64,000 nt of DNA from Rugamonas rivuli (GTDB lineage: Bacteria; Pseudomonadota; Gammaproteobacteria; Burkholderiales; Burkholderiaceae_D), in contig NZ_WHUF01000005.1 in the NCBI RefSeq assembly GCF_009380165.1, positions 559,022 to 623,021 on the forward strand, in the 5' to 3' direction. The notes under the pieces were generated by a model. The model worked only from the letters and a program-made list of their open reading frames with translations, had not been told where the DNA came from and made no database searches. The position numbers and the translations under genes were made by a program. Shown here in pieces: positions 1 through 8,013 of this stretch. The first letter of the stretch is position 1. Every line of letters starts with the position of its first letter.

Positions 1-1
1 C

Positions 2-262
2 ACGCCGCCGCAAAACGCCCAGCTGCAACAGAAGGAAATCGCCAAGGGCGATCCGGCGCGCTGGTACCAGGACGACGCCACCGCCGCCGCGCAGCTGCGT
101 ACGCTGCGCAAGGAAATCGGCGCCGCGCTGGCCGAGGCCAACATCGCCTGCAAACAAGGCCCGGCCGCCGAACGCGGCAGCTGCATGCAGGAAGCGCGCG
201 CCACCTACAAGCAGGATATGGCGAACGCGGCGCAGATACGCGCCGAGCACCACCAGCACTAG
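2..262 (+). CDS. C-terminal part of a hypothetical protein
   Basis: The reading frame is open from the first bases of the window to a TAG at 260-262. It encodes about 86 residues of a hydrophilic, Ala/Gln/Lys-rich, probably helical C-terminus with two cysteines (near 'NIACKQ' and 'GSCMQ'). The start lies outside the window. Codon use is typical of the surrounding GC-rich genes. I do not recognise a family. It converges on the patatin gene that ends at 284. Confidence 0.6.
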   Translation, partial: TPPQNAQLQQKEIAKGDPARWYQDDATAAAQLRTLRKEIGAALAEANIACKQGPAAERGSCMQEARATYKQDMANAAQIRAEHHQH

Positions 263-283
263 CCCGCCAGTCCAGCGGCCGCG

Positions 284-1450
284 CTAAGCGGCCCGCTCCT
301 GGTCGTGCGGCTGCCGCAACGGCGGCAGTTCATGCACGACCAGCGGCGTATCTTCCGTCACAAAGCTCAACCAGCCCGCCGCCTTGATGGCGCGCAGCGC
401 ATCCTGGTAGCCCTGGTCCCAGCGCCATTCGATCGAGCCCTTGGAAAAATTGATGTCCTTGGCCGCCATATTCCAGTCGCGGCCGGCGTACGCCAGACGC
501 ACCACGTGCAGCGTGGTGCCGCAGCCCAGCGCGGCCAGGTCCTGCGCGCCCTCGACCGTCCTGGCCCGCTCCGGCAAGGCCTGGTACAGCTCGCGCAACT
601 TTTGCTGCAGCTTGTGGGTGGCCACGTAGTCGTCCAGGTGGCGCTTGGAACGCGAGGCGAAGGTGACGTCTTTCTGCCGCGTCTGCACCTCGTCCAGCGT
701 GGTCGGCTCGGGGCCGTCGGCGCTCCACAGATCCACCATGAAGCACAGCGTATCGACATGTTCGTTATCGTCCAGCACGGTCTCCAGCGGCGTGTTCGAA
801 TACAGGCCGCCGTCCCAGTACAGCTCGCCGTCTATGCGCACCGGCGGGAAGCCCGGCGGCAGCGCGCCGCTGGCGCGGATGTGATCGGCGTTGAGGGTTT
901 GTTCGCGGTTGTCGAAGCTGCGCAGGCTGCCGCAGGCGACCTTGAGCGCGTTGACCGTCAGCCGCATGCCGCCCGGCTGGTTCAGGTAGTCGAAATCGAT
1001 CAGGCGGTTCAGCGTGTCGCCCAGCTCGCTCGTGTCGTAGAAGCTGGCCTGCTCGGGATCGACCGCCGCCCCGGTCGGGAACAGGCTCATGAAGCGCGGC
1101 TTGAAGAAGCCCGGCACGCCGCGCACCAAGGTGTCCCAGGTTTGCAGCAGCACGTTGGAGCGCCGCTGCTGGTCCGGCACCTGGCGCATATCGTAGCTGT
1201 CGCGGTGGGCGATGCCGTCCCAGAATTGCCGCAGCCGCTCCAGCCGCGTTTCGTGCGGATTGCCGGCCAGGATGGCGGCGTTGATCGCGCCGATCGAGGT
1301 GCCGACGATCCAGTCCGGCGCCAGGCCGTGCTCGTGCATCGCCTGGAACACGCCGGCCTGGTAGGCGCCCAGCGCGCCGCCGCCCTGCAACACCAGGACC
1401 ACGCGCAAGCGCTCGGGATTCAATTCGGATTTGGGACTGCTCATCTGCAT
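284..1450 (-). CDS. Patatin-like phospholipase with DUF3734-type C-terminus
   Basis: Predicted serine lipid acyl hydrolase of the patatin family (RssA-like), 388 residues. The oxyanion-hole glycine loop 'LQGGGALGAYQAG' lies at about residues 21-33. The nucleophile elbow GTSIG is at 50-54 (Ser52), and the dyad aspartate is in 'DGGLYSNTP' near 213. The region after about residue 240 looks like the DUF3734 extension common in proteobacterial patatins. There is no signal peptide, so it is probably cytosolic or membrane-associated. A GGAG sits only 2 bases before the first ATG but 8 bases before the third codon (ATG at 1444), so the true start may be 1444. A terminator at 1460-1485 separates it from the upstream minus-strand operon. 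Confidence 0.92.
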   Translation of the reverse strand: MQMSSPKSELNPERLRVVLVLQGGGALGAYQAGVFQAMHEHGLAPDWIVGTSIGAINAAILAGNPHETRLERLRQFWDGIAHRDSYDMRQVPDQQRRSNVLLQTWDTLVRGVPGFFKPRFMSLFPTGAAVDPEQASFYDTSELGDTLNRLIDFDYLNQPGGMRLTVNALKVACGSLRSFDNREQTLNADHIRASGALPPGFPPVRIDGELYWDGGLYSNTPLETVLDDNEHVDTLCFMVDLWSADGPEPTTLDEVQTRQKDVTFASRSKRHLDDYVATHKLQQKLRELYQALPERARTVEGAQDLAALGCGTTLHVVRLAYAGRDWNMAAKDINFSKGSIEWRWDQGYQDALRAIKAAGWLSFVTEDTPLVVHELPPLRQPHDQERAA

Positions 1451-1459
1451 AGCTCCAAT

Positions 1460-1485
1460 AAAAAAACGCCGCAGTTGCGGCGTTT
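1460..1485 (-). terminator. Rho-independent terminator after the DUF883/YqjE operon
   Basis: A perfect 10-bp inverted repeat (1464-1473 with 1476-1485, core ACGCCGC/GCGGCGT) is followed on the minus strand by a run of T (1466 down to 1460). It lies just after the stop codon of the gene ending at 1492 and before the patatin start. Confidence 0.85.
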
Positions 1486-1491
1486 GGGGGA

Positions 1492-1857
1492 TTACTCCTG
1501 CTCCGGCGCGGGTTTGCGCCGCAACAGCCAGGCCATGCCGATGCCGGCGGCCAGCGCCACGCCGATGGCCGGCTTGACCAGGCGCTTGCGGGCGATGTAG
1601 GAACCCACCGTCAGCGCATACGGCATCAGCGACTTGAAGTTGATGCCCTTCAGGCCGCCCGGCTGCAACAGGCCGCCGAGACGGGCCTGGGCCATGCCGA
1701 TGGCCTGCTCGACGGCGCCATGAAACATCGCGTCCGGCTGCAGCGCGTTGGCCACCAGCGCCTTGGCGTGCACCACCTTGATGCGGTACAGCTCGCCCTC
1801 GCGTATCAGGCGCTGCTTGTCCGCGTCGATGGCGGCGCGTTCGGATTCTTTGCTCAT
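1492..1857 (-). CDS. Small YqjK-like membrane-associated hypothetical protein
   Basis: 121 residues. The N-terminus is charged and helical. A hydrophobic segment near residues 95-112 ('PAIGVALAAGIGMAWLL') is followed by a basic tail, which suggests a single C-terminal membrane anchor. A GGGAGA lies a few bases upstream of the ATG. It is the last gene of the run DUF883 (YqjD-like) / YqjE-like / this gene, the same order as yqjD-yqjE-yqjK in enterobacteria, so a YqjK-like role is inferred from position rather than clear similarity. A terminator follows directly. Confidence 0.8.
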   Translation of the reverse strand: MSKESERAAIDADKQRLIREGELYRIKVVHAKALVANALQPDAMFHGAVEQAIGMAQARLGGLLQPGGLKGINFKSLMPYALTVGSYIARKRLVKPAIGVALAAGIGMAWLLRRKPAPEQE

Positions 1858-1869
1858 CTGCTCTCCCGG

Positions 1870-2250
1870 TTACAACAGCATGTCGCGGTCGGACTTGAGT
1901 TCGGCCATGGTCGCCGGCATCGACAGTTTGCCGCTGCGTATCAGGCCGCGCGCATACAGCATCAGGCCGACGGCGATCAGCACAAACACGCCGGTGATGA
2001 TGGGCAGGATCTTCCAGCCCAGCGCATCCCAGGCCAGGTAGGCGATCGTCACCGTACCATAGGCCAGCGCGAAGCAGCCCGCCACCACGGCCAGCGCGAA
2101 CACCAGCACCAGTTGCAGCAGGTGGTTGCGCACCTCCGACAGTTCCAGCGCGGCCAGCTCCAGCCGCGTCAGCACCAGGCCGATGCCGTTGCGGGCGATA
2201 TTGCCCAGCGAAGCGATCAGACCCGGCGGACGGTTCATTTCATCGGACAC
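1870..2250 (-). CDS. Phage-holin-3-6 / YqjE family membrane protein
   Basis: 126-residue inner-membrane protein with two strongly hydrophobic segments (about residues 42-68 and 72-98), separated by a short polar turn. It resembles the YqjE/'phage holin family' proteins that accompany DUF883 proteins. The called start is GTG at 2250. An in-frame ATG four codons later (2238) is an equally good candidate because neither has a clear ribosome site. The start lies 6 bases after the DUF883 stop, so translation is probably coupled. It is probably a structural or stress membrane protein, with no enzymatic motif. Confidence 0.85.
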   Translation of the reverse strand: MSDEMNRPPGLIASLGNIARNGIGLVLTRLELAALELSEVRNHLLQLVLVFALAVVAGCFALAYGTVTIAYLAWDALGWKILPIITGVFVLIAVGLMLYARGLIRSGKLSMPATMAELKSDRDMLL

Positions 2251-2256
2251 GATGGC

Positions 2257-2559
2257 TTACTTGCGGCCGATGATGACGCCGATCAGCAGGCCCACGCCGG
2301 CCGCCGCGGCGATCGAACGCCATGGGTTTTCCTTGACGTAGACGTCGGCCTGCTTGGCCATTTCCTTGCTGGCGGCGACGGCGCTTTGCTGCGCTTCGTG
2401 GGCCTTGGCCAGCGCGGTGTCGAGCGCGCGCATGCCGCGGCCGCGCAGTTCCTCGGCCTTTTCGCCGGTCAGCGCGGTGGCGGCGGTGAACAATGCCTGC
2501 GCATCTTTAACCAGAGTTTTCACGTCGTTATTCACGGTACTGATGTTTTGTTCCAGCAT
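2257..2559 (-). CDS. DUF883 family protein (ElaB/YqjD-like)
   Basis: 100 residues starting 'MLEQNIST'. The start was chosen because AGGAG lies 8 bases upstream; an 18-codon upstream extension lacks such a site. The body is a long amphipathic helix. It ends in a C-terminal hydrophobic glycine-containing anchor ('AAAAGVGLLIGVIIG') and a basic end, the hallmark of ElaB/YqjD proteins. In E. coli these tail-anchored inner-membrane proteins bind ribosomes in stationary phase. It is co-oriented with the ferritin-like gene upstream and the YqjE-like gene downstream, so it probably belongs to the same stress transcript. Confidence 0.9.
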   Translation of the reverse strand: MLEQNISTVNNDVKTLVKDAQALFTAATALTGEKAEELRGRGMRALDTALAKAHEAQQSAVAASKEMAKQADVYVKENPWRSIAAAAGVGLLIGVIIGRK

Positions 2560-2620
2560 GATGGAGCTCCTGTTATGGTTGTGTGAGGTGAAAACTGTAC
2601 AGCAAAATACCAAATATGCA

Positions 2621-3148
2621 TCAATCCAGCAAATCGCGCATATCGTCTGCGTGTTCTTCTTCCACCGCCATGATCTTGATCAAAAGGTGGCGGGTGGTCG
2701 GATCGGTCGTGCCTATCTGCTCGATCATCTGGCGGTACGACTCGATGGCGACGCGCTCGGCGATCAGGTTGGCCTTGATCATCGATTGCACATCGTCAGA
2801 TGCATCATACTCGGCATGGCTACGTGCGAGCAATGTTGCCGGATTGAAATCAGGCTGGCCGTTCAACTGAATGATACGCTCGGCCAGCCAGTCGGCGTGT
2901 TCCTGTTCCTGCATCGCGTGTTCGAGGAACTCGGCCTTGATCGGGCCGTTGTCGCGGCCGCTGACCGTGTAGTAGTGCCGCTTGTAGCGCAGGATGCAGA
3001 CCAGCTCGGTCGCCAGCGCATCGTTGAGCATCTTGACGACCGCCGTGCGGTCGCCCTGGTAGCCTGCCGTGACCGGGCCGTCCTGCAGATTGCGCGCCGC
3101 TGCGCGGATGGCCTCTTTGTCGATGCCGGTGGGGTTAGATTCAGCCAT
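2621..3148 (-). CDS. Ferritin-like (bacterioferritin-type) protein
   Basis: 175-residue four-helix ferritin-like protein, preceded by AAGGAAA. Carboxylate/histidine diiron motifs are visible: a Glu in 'ALATELVCILRY', an ExxH in 'HAMQEQEHADWL', a Glu in 'AERVAIESY', and a second ExxH in 'VEEEHADDM'. This pattern fits bacterioferritin/Dps-like iron storage or detoxification proteins. Its position between an OmpA/DUF4398 gene and DUF883/YqjE genes points to a stationary-phase or envelope-stress role. The exact subfamily (bacterioferritin or other ferritin-like) is not settled by reading alone. Confidence 0.9.
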   Translation of the reverse strand: MAESNPTGIDKEAIRAAARNLQDGPVTAGYQGDRTAVVKMLNDALATELVCILRYKRHYYTVSGRDNGPIKAEFLEHAMQEQEHADWLAERIIQLNGQPDFNPATLLARSHAEYDASDDVQSMIKANLIAERVAIESYRQMIEQIGTTDPTTRHLLIKIMAVEEEHADDMRDLLD

Positions 3149-3166
3149 GATGTTTTTCCTTGGAGT

Positions 3167-4096
3167 TTAGTGACGGGTGGCGATCGGTGCGCCGTTTTGC
3201 GACAGCACGATCTCGACGCGGCGGTTCAGCTGGCGGCTGCCGGCATCGGCATTGCTGGCGACCGGGAAGGCTTCGCCATAGCCGCGGGTGGCGATCTTGT
3301 CGCTCTTCACGCCCAGGCCGATCAGGGCGTTGCGCACCGATTCGGCGCGGCGCTGCGACAGCTCCAGGTTGTGCGCGGCGGTGCCGGTGCTGTCGGTGAA
3401 GCCTTCGATCAGCACTGCGCTCTGCGGCTGCTGCATCAGCACGTCGGCCATCTTCTGCGCGGTGCGCATGCCTTCGGCGCTGAGCTCGGCGCGGTCGACA
3501 TTGAACAGCACGTCGCTCAGCGTGATGACGATGCCGCGCTCGGTCTGCTTGGCTTGCAGGTCGGCCAGCTGCTGTTGCAGCGCCGCGTTCTTGGCCGCTT
3601 CGTCGCGGGCGCTGTTGGCGGCGGCGTCGGCCTGGGCGCGCGCGGCGTCGGCGTCGGCCTTGGCCATATTCGCTTGCGACTTGGCCTGGTCGGCGCTGAT
3701 GCGGGCCTGGTTCGCTTCGGCGGTGCGCTGCTCCAGGCGGATCTCGTCACGCTGGCGGCCGGCGTTGGCGATGTCAGCCTCGGCGCGCTTGCCCTTGGCC
3801 ACTTCCTGCGCGGTGGCGATCTTTTGCTTGGCGATATAGGCCAGCTTGTCGATCTCGTCCAGGCTGTCCTTCTTCGCGGCGGCGGCGTTGGCGCGGTCCA
3901 GCGCGTCGGAAGCGGCCTTGAATTCCAGCGGCGCGTTGGCGGCCACCGACGGATTGCTTTGCGCCGCCATGAAGTCGCCGCGGGTCTGGTCGAGCAGGCT
4001 GGTGGTGGTCGGCGTGGTGCTGCAGGCGGCGAACATGATCGACATCGCGAAGGCGAGCGGGATGAGTTTCAATTGTTTCATGCGCAGTGGGTTCAT
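3167..4096 (-). CDS. OmpA-family lipoprotein with N-terminal DUF4398-like region
   Basis: 309 residues. It has a lipoprotein-type signal ('AFAMSIMFAACS', Cys near 25). A DUF4398-like helical region follows, then a long Ala/Gln/Asp/Lys coiled coil (about 90-180), then an OmpA-like peptidoglycan-binding domain (about 188-300). The OmpA motif 'GFTDSTGTAAHNLELSQRRA' supplies the Asp and Arg that bind diaminopimelate, and 'LNRRVEIVLS' closes the domain. It likely tethers the outer membrane to the cell wall. AAGGAG precedes the ATG. It is 10 bases downstream of a second DUF4398 lipoprotein and probably in the same transcript. Confidence 0.92.
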   Translation of the reverse strand: MNPLRMKQLKLIPLAFAMSIMFAACSTTPTTTSLLDQTRGDFMAAQSNPSVAANAPLEFKAASDALDRANAAAAKKDSLDEIDKLAYIAKQKIATAQEVAKGKRAEADIANAGRQRDEIRLEQRTAEANQARISADQAKSQANMAKADADAARAQADAAANSARDEAAKNAALQQQLADLQAKQTERGIVITLSDVLFNVDRAELSAEGMRTAQKMADVLMQQPQSAVLIEGFTDSTGTAAHNLELSQRRAESVRNALIGLGVKSDKIATRGYGEAFPVASNADAGSRQLNRRVEIVLSQNGAPIATRH

Positions 4097-4106
4097 GGTG
4101 AGCTCC

Positions 4107-4493
4107 TTATTGTTGGGTGGTGGTGCTGCGGTTCAGTTCTTCGCGCAGCGTGCGTATGCTTTGCTGCAGCTCGTCGGCGGCTGTGGTGGCCTTGGCCGAG
4201 CTGGCTTTGCTCTGCGCCAGCTGGGCATCGGCCGACGCCTGGTTGGCCAGGTCTTGCGCGGTCTTGTAATCCTTGGCGGCCAATGCCTGGTTGGCGCGCA
4301 TCAGCTTGTCGCGGGCAGATTGCATTTCGGCCGGCGCCAGGTCGGCGGCGCCGGCGCTGGTGGCGTTGGCCACTGCGGCGCGCGAGACGGCGACGTCGGC
4401 GGTGGCCGGCGTCTTGTCGCTGGCGCAGGCGCTCAAGCCCAGCAAAGCGGCAATGGCGCACAGCGCGGCGATGGGATGTTTGGTCGTGTTCAT
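4107..4493 (-). CDS. DUF4398 domain lipoprotein
   Basis: 128 residues. A signal peptide ends in a lipobox ('ALLGLSACAS', Cys near 23), followed by an Ala-rich helical DUF4398 region. It is the first gene of the minus-strand stress run. AAGGAG lies upstream of the ATG. The promoter region carries a TATAAA -10 (4534-4529) and an upstream palindrome at 4554-4573, giving a predicted 28-nt leader (see regulatory entry). The N-terminal part of its neighbour shares the same domain, suggesting the two act together at the outer membrane. Confidence 0.9.
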   Translation of the reverse strand: MNTTKHPIAALCAIAALLGLSACASDKTPATADVAVSRAAVANATSAGAADLAPAEMQSARDKLMRANQALAAKDYKTAQDLANQASADAQLAQSKASSAKATTAADELQQSIRTLREELNRSTTTQQ

Positions 4494-4528
4494 TATTCTT
4501 CTCCTTAAAAGTCATGCGGTAGGTTGAC

Positions 4529-4573
4529 TTTATAGGCCCATGCCGCCGCAGCTTCAGTACGGTGCCGCACATT
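4529..4573 (-). promoter_or_regulatory. Candidate class II Crp/Fnr-type promoter for the DUF4398/OmpA/ferritin operon
   Basis: On the minus strand, the palindrome-like 20-mer at 4573-4554 (plus-strand text TCAGTACGGTGCCGCACATT) is followed by a 19-base gap and a TATAAA -10 hexamer at 4534-4529. The predicted start is near 4522, with the palindrome centre at about -41.5. The motif GTACG-N4-CGCAC matches copies at 7925, 8656 and 11621 that have the same 19-base gap. Confidence 0.7.
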
Positions 4574-4677
4574 CCGCGCCGACCATGCCGGCCTTTGTGC
4601 GCCAGCGCACCAGCGCGGCGCGCGCGCCGGTGTAGCCTAGTAAAATACCGTCATTCGAATAAGAAGAAAGGCCAGCC

Positions 4678-6732
4678 ATGTCCCTGCCCCGCCGCACCCG
4701 CATTGCCCTCGCCGTCGCCGGCGTCCTCGTCGCCGTGCCCACCGCCGCCGTGATCGTCCTGATGAACTACGACTGGAACCGCGCCCGCCCGTGGCTCAAT
4801 GAAAAAGTCAGCGAAGCCATCGACCGGCCGTTCGCCATCCGCGGCGACCTGTCGCTGACCTGGGAGCGCCAGGGCCACAGCGACGCCGACCGCACCTGGC
4901 GCGACTACCTGCCGCTGCCGCATCTGGTGGCGCGCGATGTCCATGTCGGCAATCCGGCGGGTATCCAGGCGCAGCAGGAAATGGCCAGCGTCGGCCAGTT
5001 CGCCTTCTCCATCGACCTGCTGCCGCTGCTTGAGCACAAGATCAGCATCCCGGTGCTGCGCTTCGATACGCCGGCGGTGCTGTTGCAGCGCGACGGCGAC
5101 GGCCGCAACAACTGGACCTTCAAGCAGGCCGACAAACCGTCGCCGTGGAAGCTGGACCTGCAGCGCGTGGTGTTCACCAAGGGCACGGTGCATTACGTCG
5201 ATGCGCTCACCCATGTGGACGCCGTGGCCGAGGTCGACACGCTCAACGCCGATCCGAGCTACGGCGTGGCGTGGAAGGTGAAGGGCACATGGAACCGCCA
5301 GACCGTCAGCGGCGGCGGCAAGGCCGGCGCCGTGCTGTCGCTGCAGCAGCAATCGACGCCCTACCCGCTGGCGGCCGACATCAACGTCGGCGGCACCCGC
5401 ATCGCCATCGAAGGCACGCTGACCAAGCCGTCCTCGCTGACCGCGCTCAACATGCGGCTCAAGCTGTCCGGCCCCAGCATGGCGCGGCTGTACGGCCTGA
5501 CCGGCGTGCTGCTGCCGGAAACCCCGGCCTTCGCCACCGAGGGCCATCTGACGGGCAACCTGGGCGGCAACGCCAGCCGCTGGGTGTACGACCAGTTCAC
5601 CGGCCGCGTCGGCCATTCCGATATCGGCGGCAAGCTCGAATACCGCTACGGCCAGTCGCTGCCGCGTCCGCTGCTGACGGGCGCGGTGCAATCGAAGCTG
5701 CTGCAATTTTCCGACCTCGGCCCGCTGATCGGCGCCGACTCCAACGCCGCCAAGGAAGCGCGCGGCGTGGAGCCGGTGCAGCCGGGCGACAAGGTGCTGC
5801 CGGTGGAAACCTTCAAGACCGAGCGCTGGACCGCGCTGGACGCCGACGTCGGCTTCCAGGCCCAGCGCATCACGCGCGACAAGGATTTGCCGATCTCCAA
5901 ACTCGACACCCGGATCGGCATGCAGGACGGCGTGCTGACGCTCAAGCCGATGAACTTCGACATCGCCGGCGGCCGCTTCACCTCCAACGTCATGCTCGAC
6001 GGCAGCGGCAAGCTCAACCCCAACGCCATCCGCGCCGAACTGAAGGCCGGCGCGCGCCACCTCAAGCTCAAGCAACTGTTCCCGCGCATCGAGGAAATGC
6101 AGGCCACGGTGGGCGAAGTCAACGCCGACATCTCGCTGTCGGCCACCGGCAACTCGGTGGCCAGCCTGCTCGGTTCGTCGAACGGCGAATTGAAGGGCGT
6201 GATCAACGAAGGCAGCGTCAGCAAGCTGCTGCTGGAAGAAATGGGCCTGAACATCGGCAACGTGGTGCTGACCAAGCTGGTGGGCGACAAGCAGGTCAAG
6301 CTCAACTGCATGGTCACGGACTTCGGCGTCACCAACGGCTTGATGCAGTCGCGCCTGTTCGTGGTCGACACCTCGGACGCCAAGATCGACGTGGCCGGCA
6401 CGGTCAACCTCGGCAACGAAAAACTGGACCTGACCATGCGCCCGGACGCCAAGGGCTTGCGGGTGATCTCGCTGCGGGCGCCGATCTATGTGCGCGGCAC
6501 CTTCAAGGATCCGGACGTCAGCATCGACAAGGGCGTGCTGGCCTTGCGCGCCGGCGGCGCGCTGGCGCTGGCCGTGGTGGCGCCGGTGGCGGCCATCCTG
6601 CCGCTGATCAACGCCGGCCCCGGCGAGACCACCGGCTGCACCACCTTGCTGGCGCAGCAAGGCGGCAAGCCGGTCGCACCGGCGCCGGGCAAGACGCTGG
6701 CGCCGAAACCGCCGGTCAAGCATCAAAACTGA
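4678..6732 (+). CDS. AsmA family protein
   Basis: 684 residues with one N-terminal membrane anchor (about 10-30, 'IALAVAGVLVAVPTAAVIVLM'). A long beta-rich periplasmic body of AsmA type follows: an N-terminal AsmA-like segment and a C-terminal DUF3971/AsmA_2-like segment around 'LDLTMRPDAKGLRVISLRAPIYVRGTFKDP' (shown in part). Family members are bridge-like proteins proposed to move phospholipids between inner and outer membrane. AAAGG precedes the ATG. It is divergent from the DUF4398 operon. The long antisense reading frames across it are codon-bias shadows. Confidence 0.9.
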   Translation: MSLPRRTRIALAVAGVLVAVPTAAVIVLMNYDWNRARPWLNEKVSEAIDRPFAIRGDLSLTWERQGHSDADRTWRDYLPLPHLVARDVHVGNPAGIQAQQEMASVGQFAFSIDLLPLLEHKISIPVLRFDTPAVLLQRDGDGRNNWTFKQADKPSPWKLDLQRVVFTKGTVHYVDALTHVDAVAEVDTLNADPSYGVAWKVKGTWNRQTVSGGGKAGAVLSLQQQSTPYPLAADINVGGTRIAIEGTLTKPSSLTALNMRLKLSGPSMARLYGLTGVLLPETPAFATEGHLTGNLGGNASRWVYDQFTGRVGHSDIGGKLEYRYGQSLPRPLLTGAVQSKLLQFSDLGPLIGADSNAAKEARGVEPVQPGDKVLPVETFKTERWTALDADVGFQAQRITRDKDLPISKLDTRIGMQDGVLTLKPMNFDIAGGRFTSNVMLDGSGKLNPNAIRAELKAGARHLKLKQLFPRIEEMQATVGEVNADISLSATGNSVASLLGSSNGELKGVINEGSVSKLLLEEMGLNIGNVVLTKLVGDKQVKLNCMVTDFGVTNGLMQSRLFVVDTSDAKIDVAGTVNLGNEKLDLTMRPDAKGLRVISLRAPIYVRGTFKDPDVSIDKGVLALRAGGALALAVVAPVAAILPLINAGPGETTGCTTLLAQQGGKPVAPAPGKTLAPKPPVKHQN

Positions 6733-6741
6733 CTTTAGCTC

Positions 6742-6786
6742 TATGTGCGTTGTCGAACGGAGACGGGATGGGGACTTGCGTACTCT
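6742..6786 (+). promoter_or_regulatory. Candidate class II Crp/Fnr-type promoter for the OsmB-like lipoprotein
   Basis: The 20-mer TATGTGCGTTGTCGAACGGA (6742-6761) is a degenerate copy of the palindrome seen at 11621. After exactly 19 bases comes TACTCT (6781-6786), a weak -10. The predicted start is near 6793, 52 bases before the ATG at 6845. This is the weakest of the five sites, supported mainly by its conserved spacing. Confidence 0.5.
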
Positions 6787-6844
6787 GTAGTCATTGGTGC
6801 TGGCGCTCTCTGCCGCGCCTTAATCAGCCAGTAAGGAGTAGACC

Positions 6845-7069
6845 ATGAAGAACGTCAAACAACTCGTATCCACCGCCGCCATCCTGGCGGCCACCCTGGG
6901 CCTGAGCGCTTGCGCAGGCATGTCGAACCAGGACCGTAACACCGCCGTCGGCGCGGGCGTCGGCGCCGTGGCCGGCTCGGTGTTGACCGGCGGCAGCCCT
7001 ATCGGCACCGTCGGCGGCGCAGCCGTGGGCGGCGTGATCGGCAACCAGGTCAGCAAGCCGCCGCGCTGA
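6845..7069 (+). CDS. Glycine-zipper (OsmB-like) lipoprotein
   Basis: 74 residues. A lipoprotein signal ends at 'LGLSACAG' (Cys near 20), and the rest is almost entirely a Gly/Ala/Val glycine-zipper hairpin ('VGAGVGAVAGSVLTGG...GGAAVGGVIGN'). This matches the osmotically inducible lipoprotein B type. It is preceded by AAGGAG and followed by a strong hairpin terminator at 7085-7114. A candidate Crp/Fnr-type promoter lies at 6742-6786. It is probably an outer-membrane stress lipoprotein. Function beyond that is not evident. Confidence 0.88.
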   Translation: MKNVKQLVSTAAILAATLGLSACAGMSNQDRNTAVGAGVGAVAGSVLTGGSPIGTVGGAAVGGVIGNQVSKPPR

Positions 7070-7084
7070 TCGCCAGCCCCATGA

Positions 7085-7114
7085 AAAAAGCCCGGCTGCG
7101 CGCCGGGCTTTTTT
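7085..7114. terminator. Bidirectional hairpin terminator
   Basis: Stem GCCCGGC (7090-7096) pairs with GCCGGGC (7102-7108), flanked by A-run on the left and T-run on the right. It can end both the plus-strand lipoprotein gene (stop 7069) and the minus-strand Crp/Fnr gene (stop 7144). Confidence 0.85.
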
Positions 7115-7143
7115 TATACTCTTATTTATACTATTTATATTCT

Positions 7144-7893
7144 TTACAAGAACACATTGGCCATGCCGATGGCGCCGTTGTCCTTGACCAGCTCGTAGCA
7201 GCGGCAGGACACGGCTTCCAGCCCGGCAGAGTCGAGGATCTCGATATTGCCGCGGCTGTAGCTGATGAGCTTTTGCTGCTGCAGCGCGCTGGCGGCCTTG
7301 GTGACGCCGACCCGCCGCACGCCCAGCGCTTGCGCGAGGAACTCGTGGGTCAGGTGGAATTTTTCCGATTGCAGGCGGTCGCGCGTGATCAGCAGCGAGC
7401 GCGCCAGCCGCGCCTCCAGCACATGGAAGCGGCTGCACACGGCGATCTGGATCGCCTGCGCCAGCAAGGTGTCGGTGTAGCGGTACAGCAGGCGCTGCAA
7501 CGAAGCGTTGCGGCGGAACTCGGCGCAGAACTCGACGGCGTCGATGCGGCTGGCGCGGCCGGCGCGCTGCACCACCGCGCGCACCTGCGCCTGCTTGTGC
7601 CCCAGCGCCACCGACGCCCCGATCATGCCCTCCTGCCCCACCGAGCCCACCTCCAGCGTCATGCGGCCTTCGGCCACCGCCAGCAGCGAGATCAGGCTGT
7701 CGACCGGAAAGTAGATGTGGCGGATGGTCTGGCCCGGCTCGTACAGCACCTCGCCCACTTCCACCCTGACCGTGTCGCACAGGGCCAGCAGCTCGGCCTG
7801 CTCTTCGTCGGGCAGGCTGGCCAGCAGGCGGTTCAGCACAGGCCGGGGCTGTGCTCTGTCTTCTTCGGATAGCGATGAGGGATAGGTATGCAT
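7144..7893 (-). CDS. Crp/Fnr family transcriptional regulator
   Basis: 249 residues. It has an N-terminal cyclic-nucleotide-binding-type beta roll (about 25-140), a dimerisation helix, and a C-terminal winged HTH (about 165-235). The Fnr N-terminal cysteine cluster is absent, so it is not an iron-sulfur oxygen sensor of classical type. The ligand is unknown. The recognition-helix region reads 'LGVRRVGVTKAAS'. Aligned to Fnr it has Val where Fnr has the DNA-contacting Glu, and Lys in place of Arg, which predicts a non-TTGAT operator. The gene sits in the middle of five promoters sharing a GTACG-N4-CGTAC palindrome, so it is the obvious candidate regulator. One such site (7925-7944) lies just upstream of its own ATG. 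Confidence 0.92.
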   Translation of the reverse strand: MHTYPSSLSEEDRAQPRPVLNRLLASLPDEEQAELLALCDTVRVEVGEVLYEPGQTIRHIYFPVDSLISLLAVAEGRMTLEVGSVGQEGMIGASVALGHKQAQVRAVVQRAGRASRIDAVEFCAEFRRNASLQRLLYRYTDTLLAQAIQIAVCSRFHVLEARLARSLLITRDRLQSEKFHLTHEFLAQALGVRRVGVTKAASALQQQKLISYSRGNIEILDSAGLEAVSCRCYELVKDNGAIGMANVFL

Positions 7894-7924
7894 GGAATCA
7901 GCCTAATGGCAACGATTTGCGCTG

Positions 7925-7969
7925 TATGTACGCTCACGCACGGAAGCAGAACATGTCTTGAGCGAAAAT
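7925..7969 (+). promoter_or_regulatory. Candidate class II Crp/Fnr-type promoter for the glycine-zipper gene
   Basis: The 20-mer TATGTACGCTCACGCACGGA (7925-7944) is followed by a 19-base gap and a GAAAAT -10 (7964-7969). The predicted start is near 7976, 38 bases before the ATG at 8014. It lies between the divergent Crp/Fnr gene and the glycine-zipper gene, so it could also mediate autoregulation. Confidence 0.6.
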
Positions 7970-8013
7970 CTGCCTCGTAATGCACTACTTTAACCAGAAT
8001 AAAAGGACACCCC

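Noticed and set aside
4651..6726. Long antisense reading frame (about 690 codons) opposite the AsmA gene
   Set aside because: Its product is a His/Arg/Gln/Ala-rich shadow with no domain. The plus-strand AsmA gene has a ribosome site, membrane anchor and family features.
6767..6786. Second copy of the GTACG palindrome before the OsmB-like gene
   Set aside because: Only the right half-site (GCGTAC) is intact, and no -10 hexamer lies at the conserved 19-base distance.
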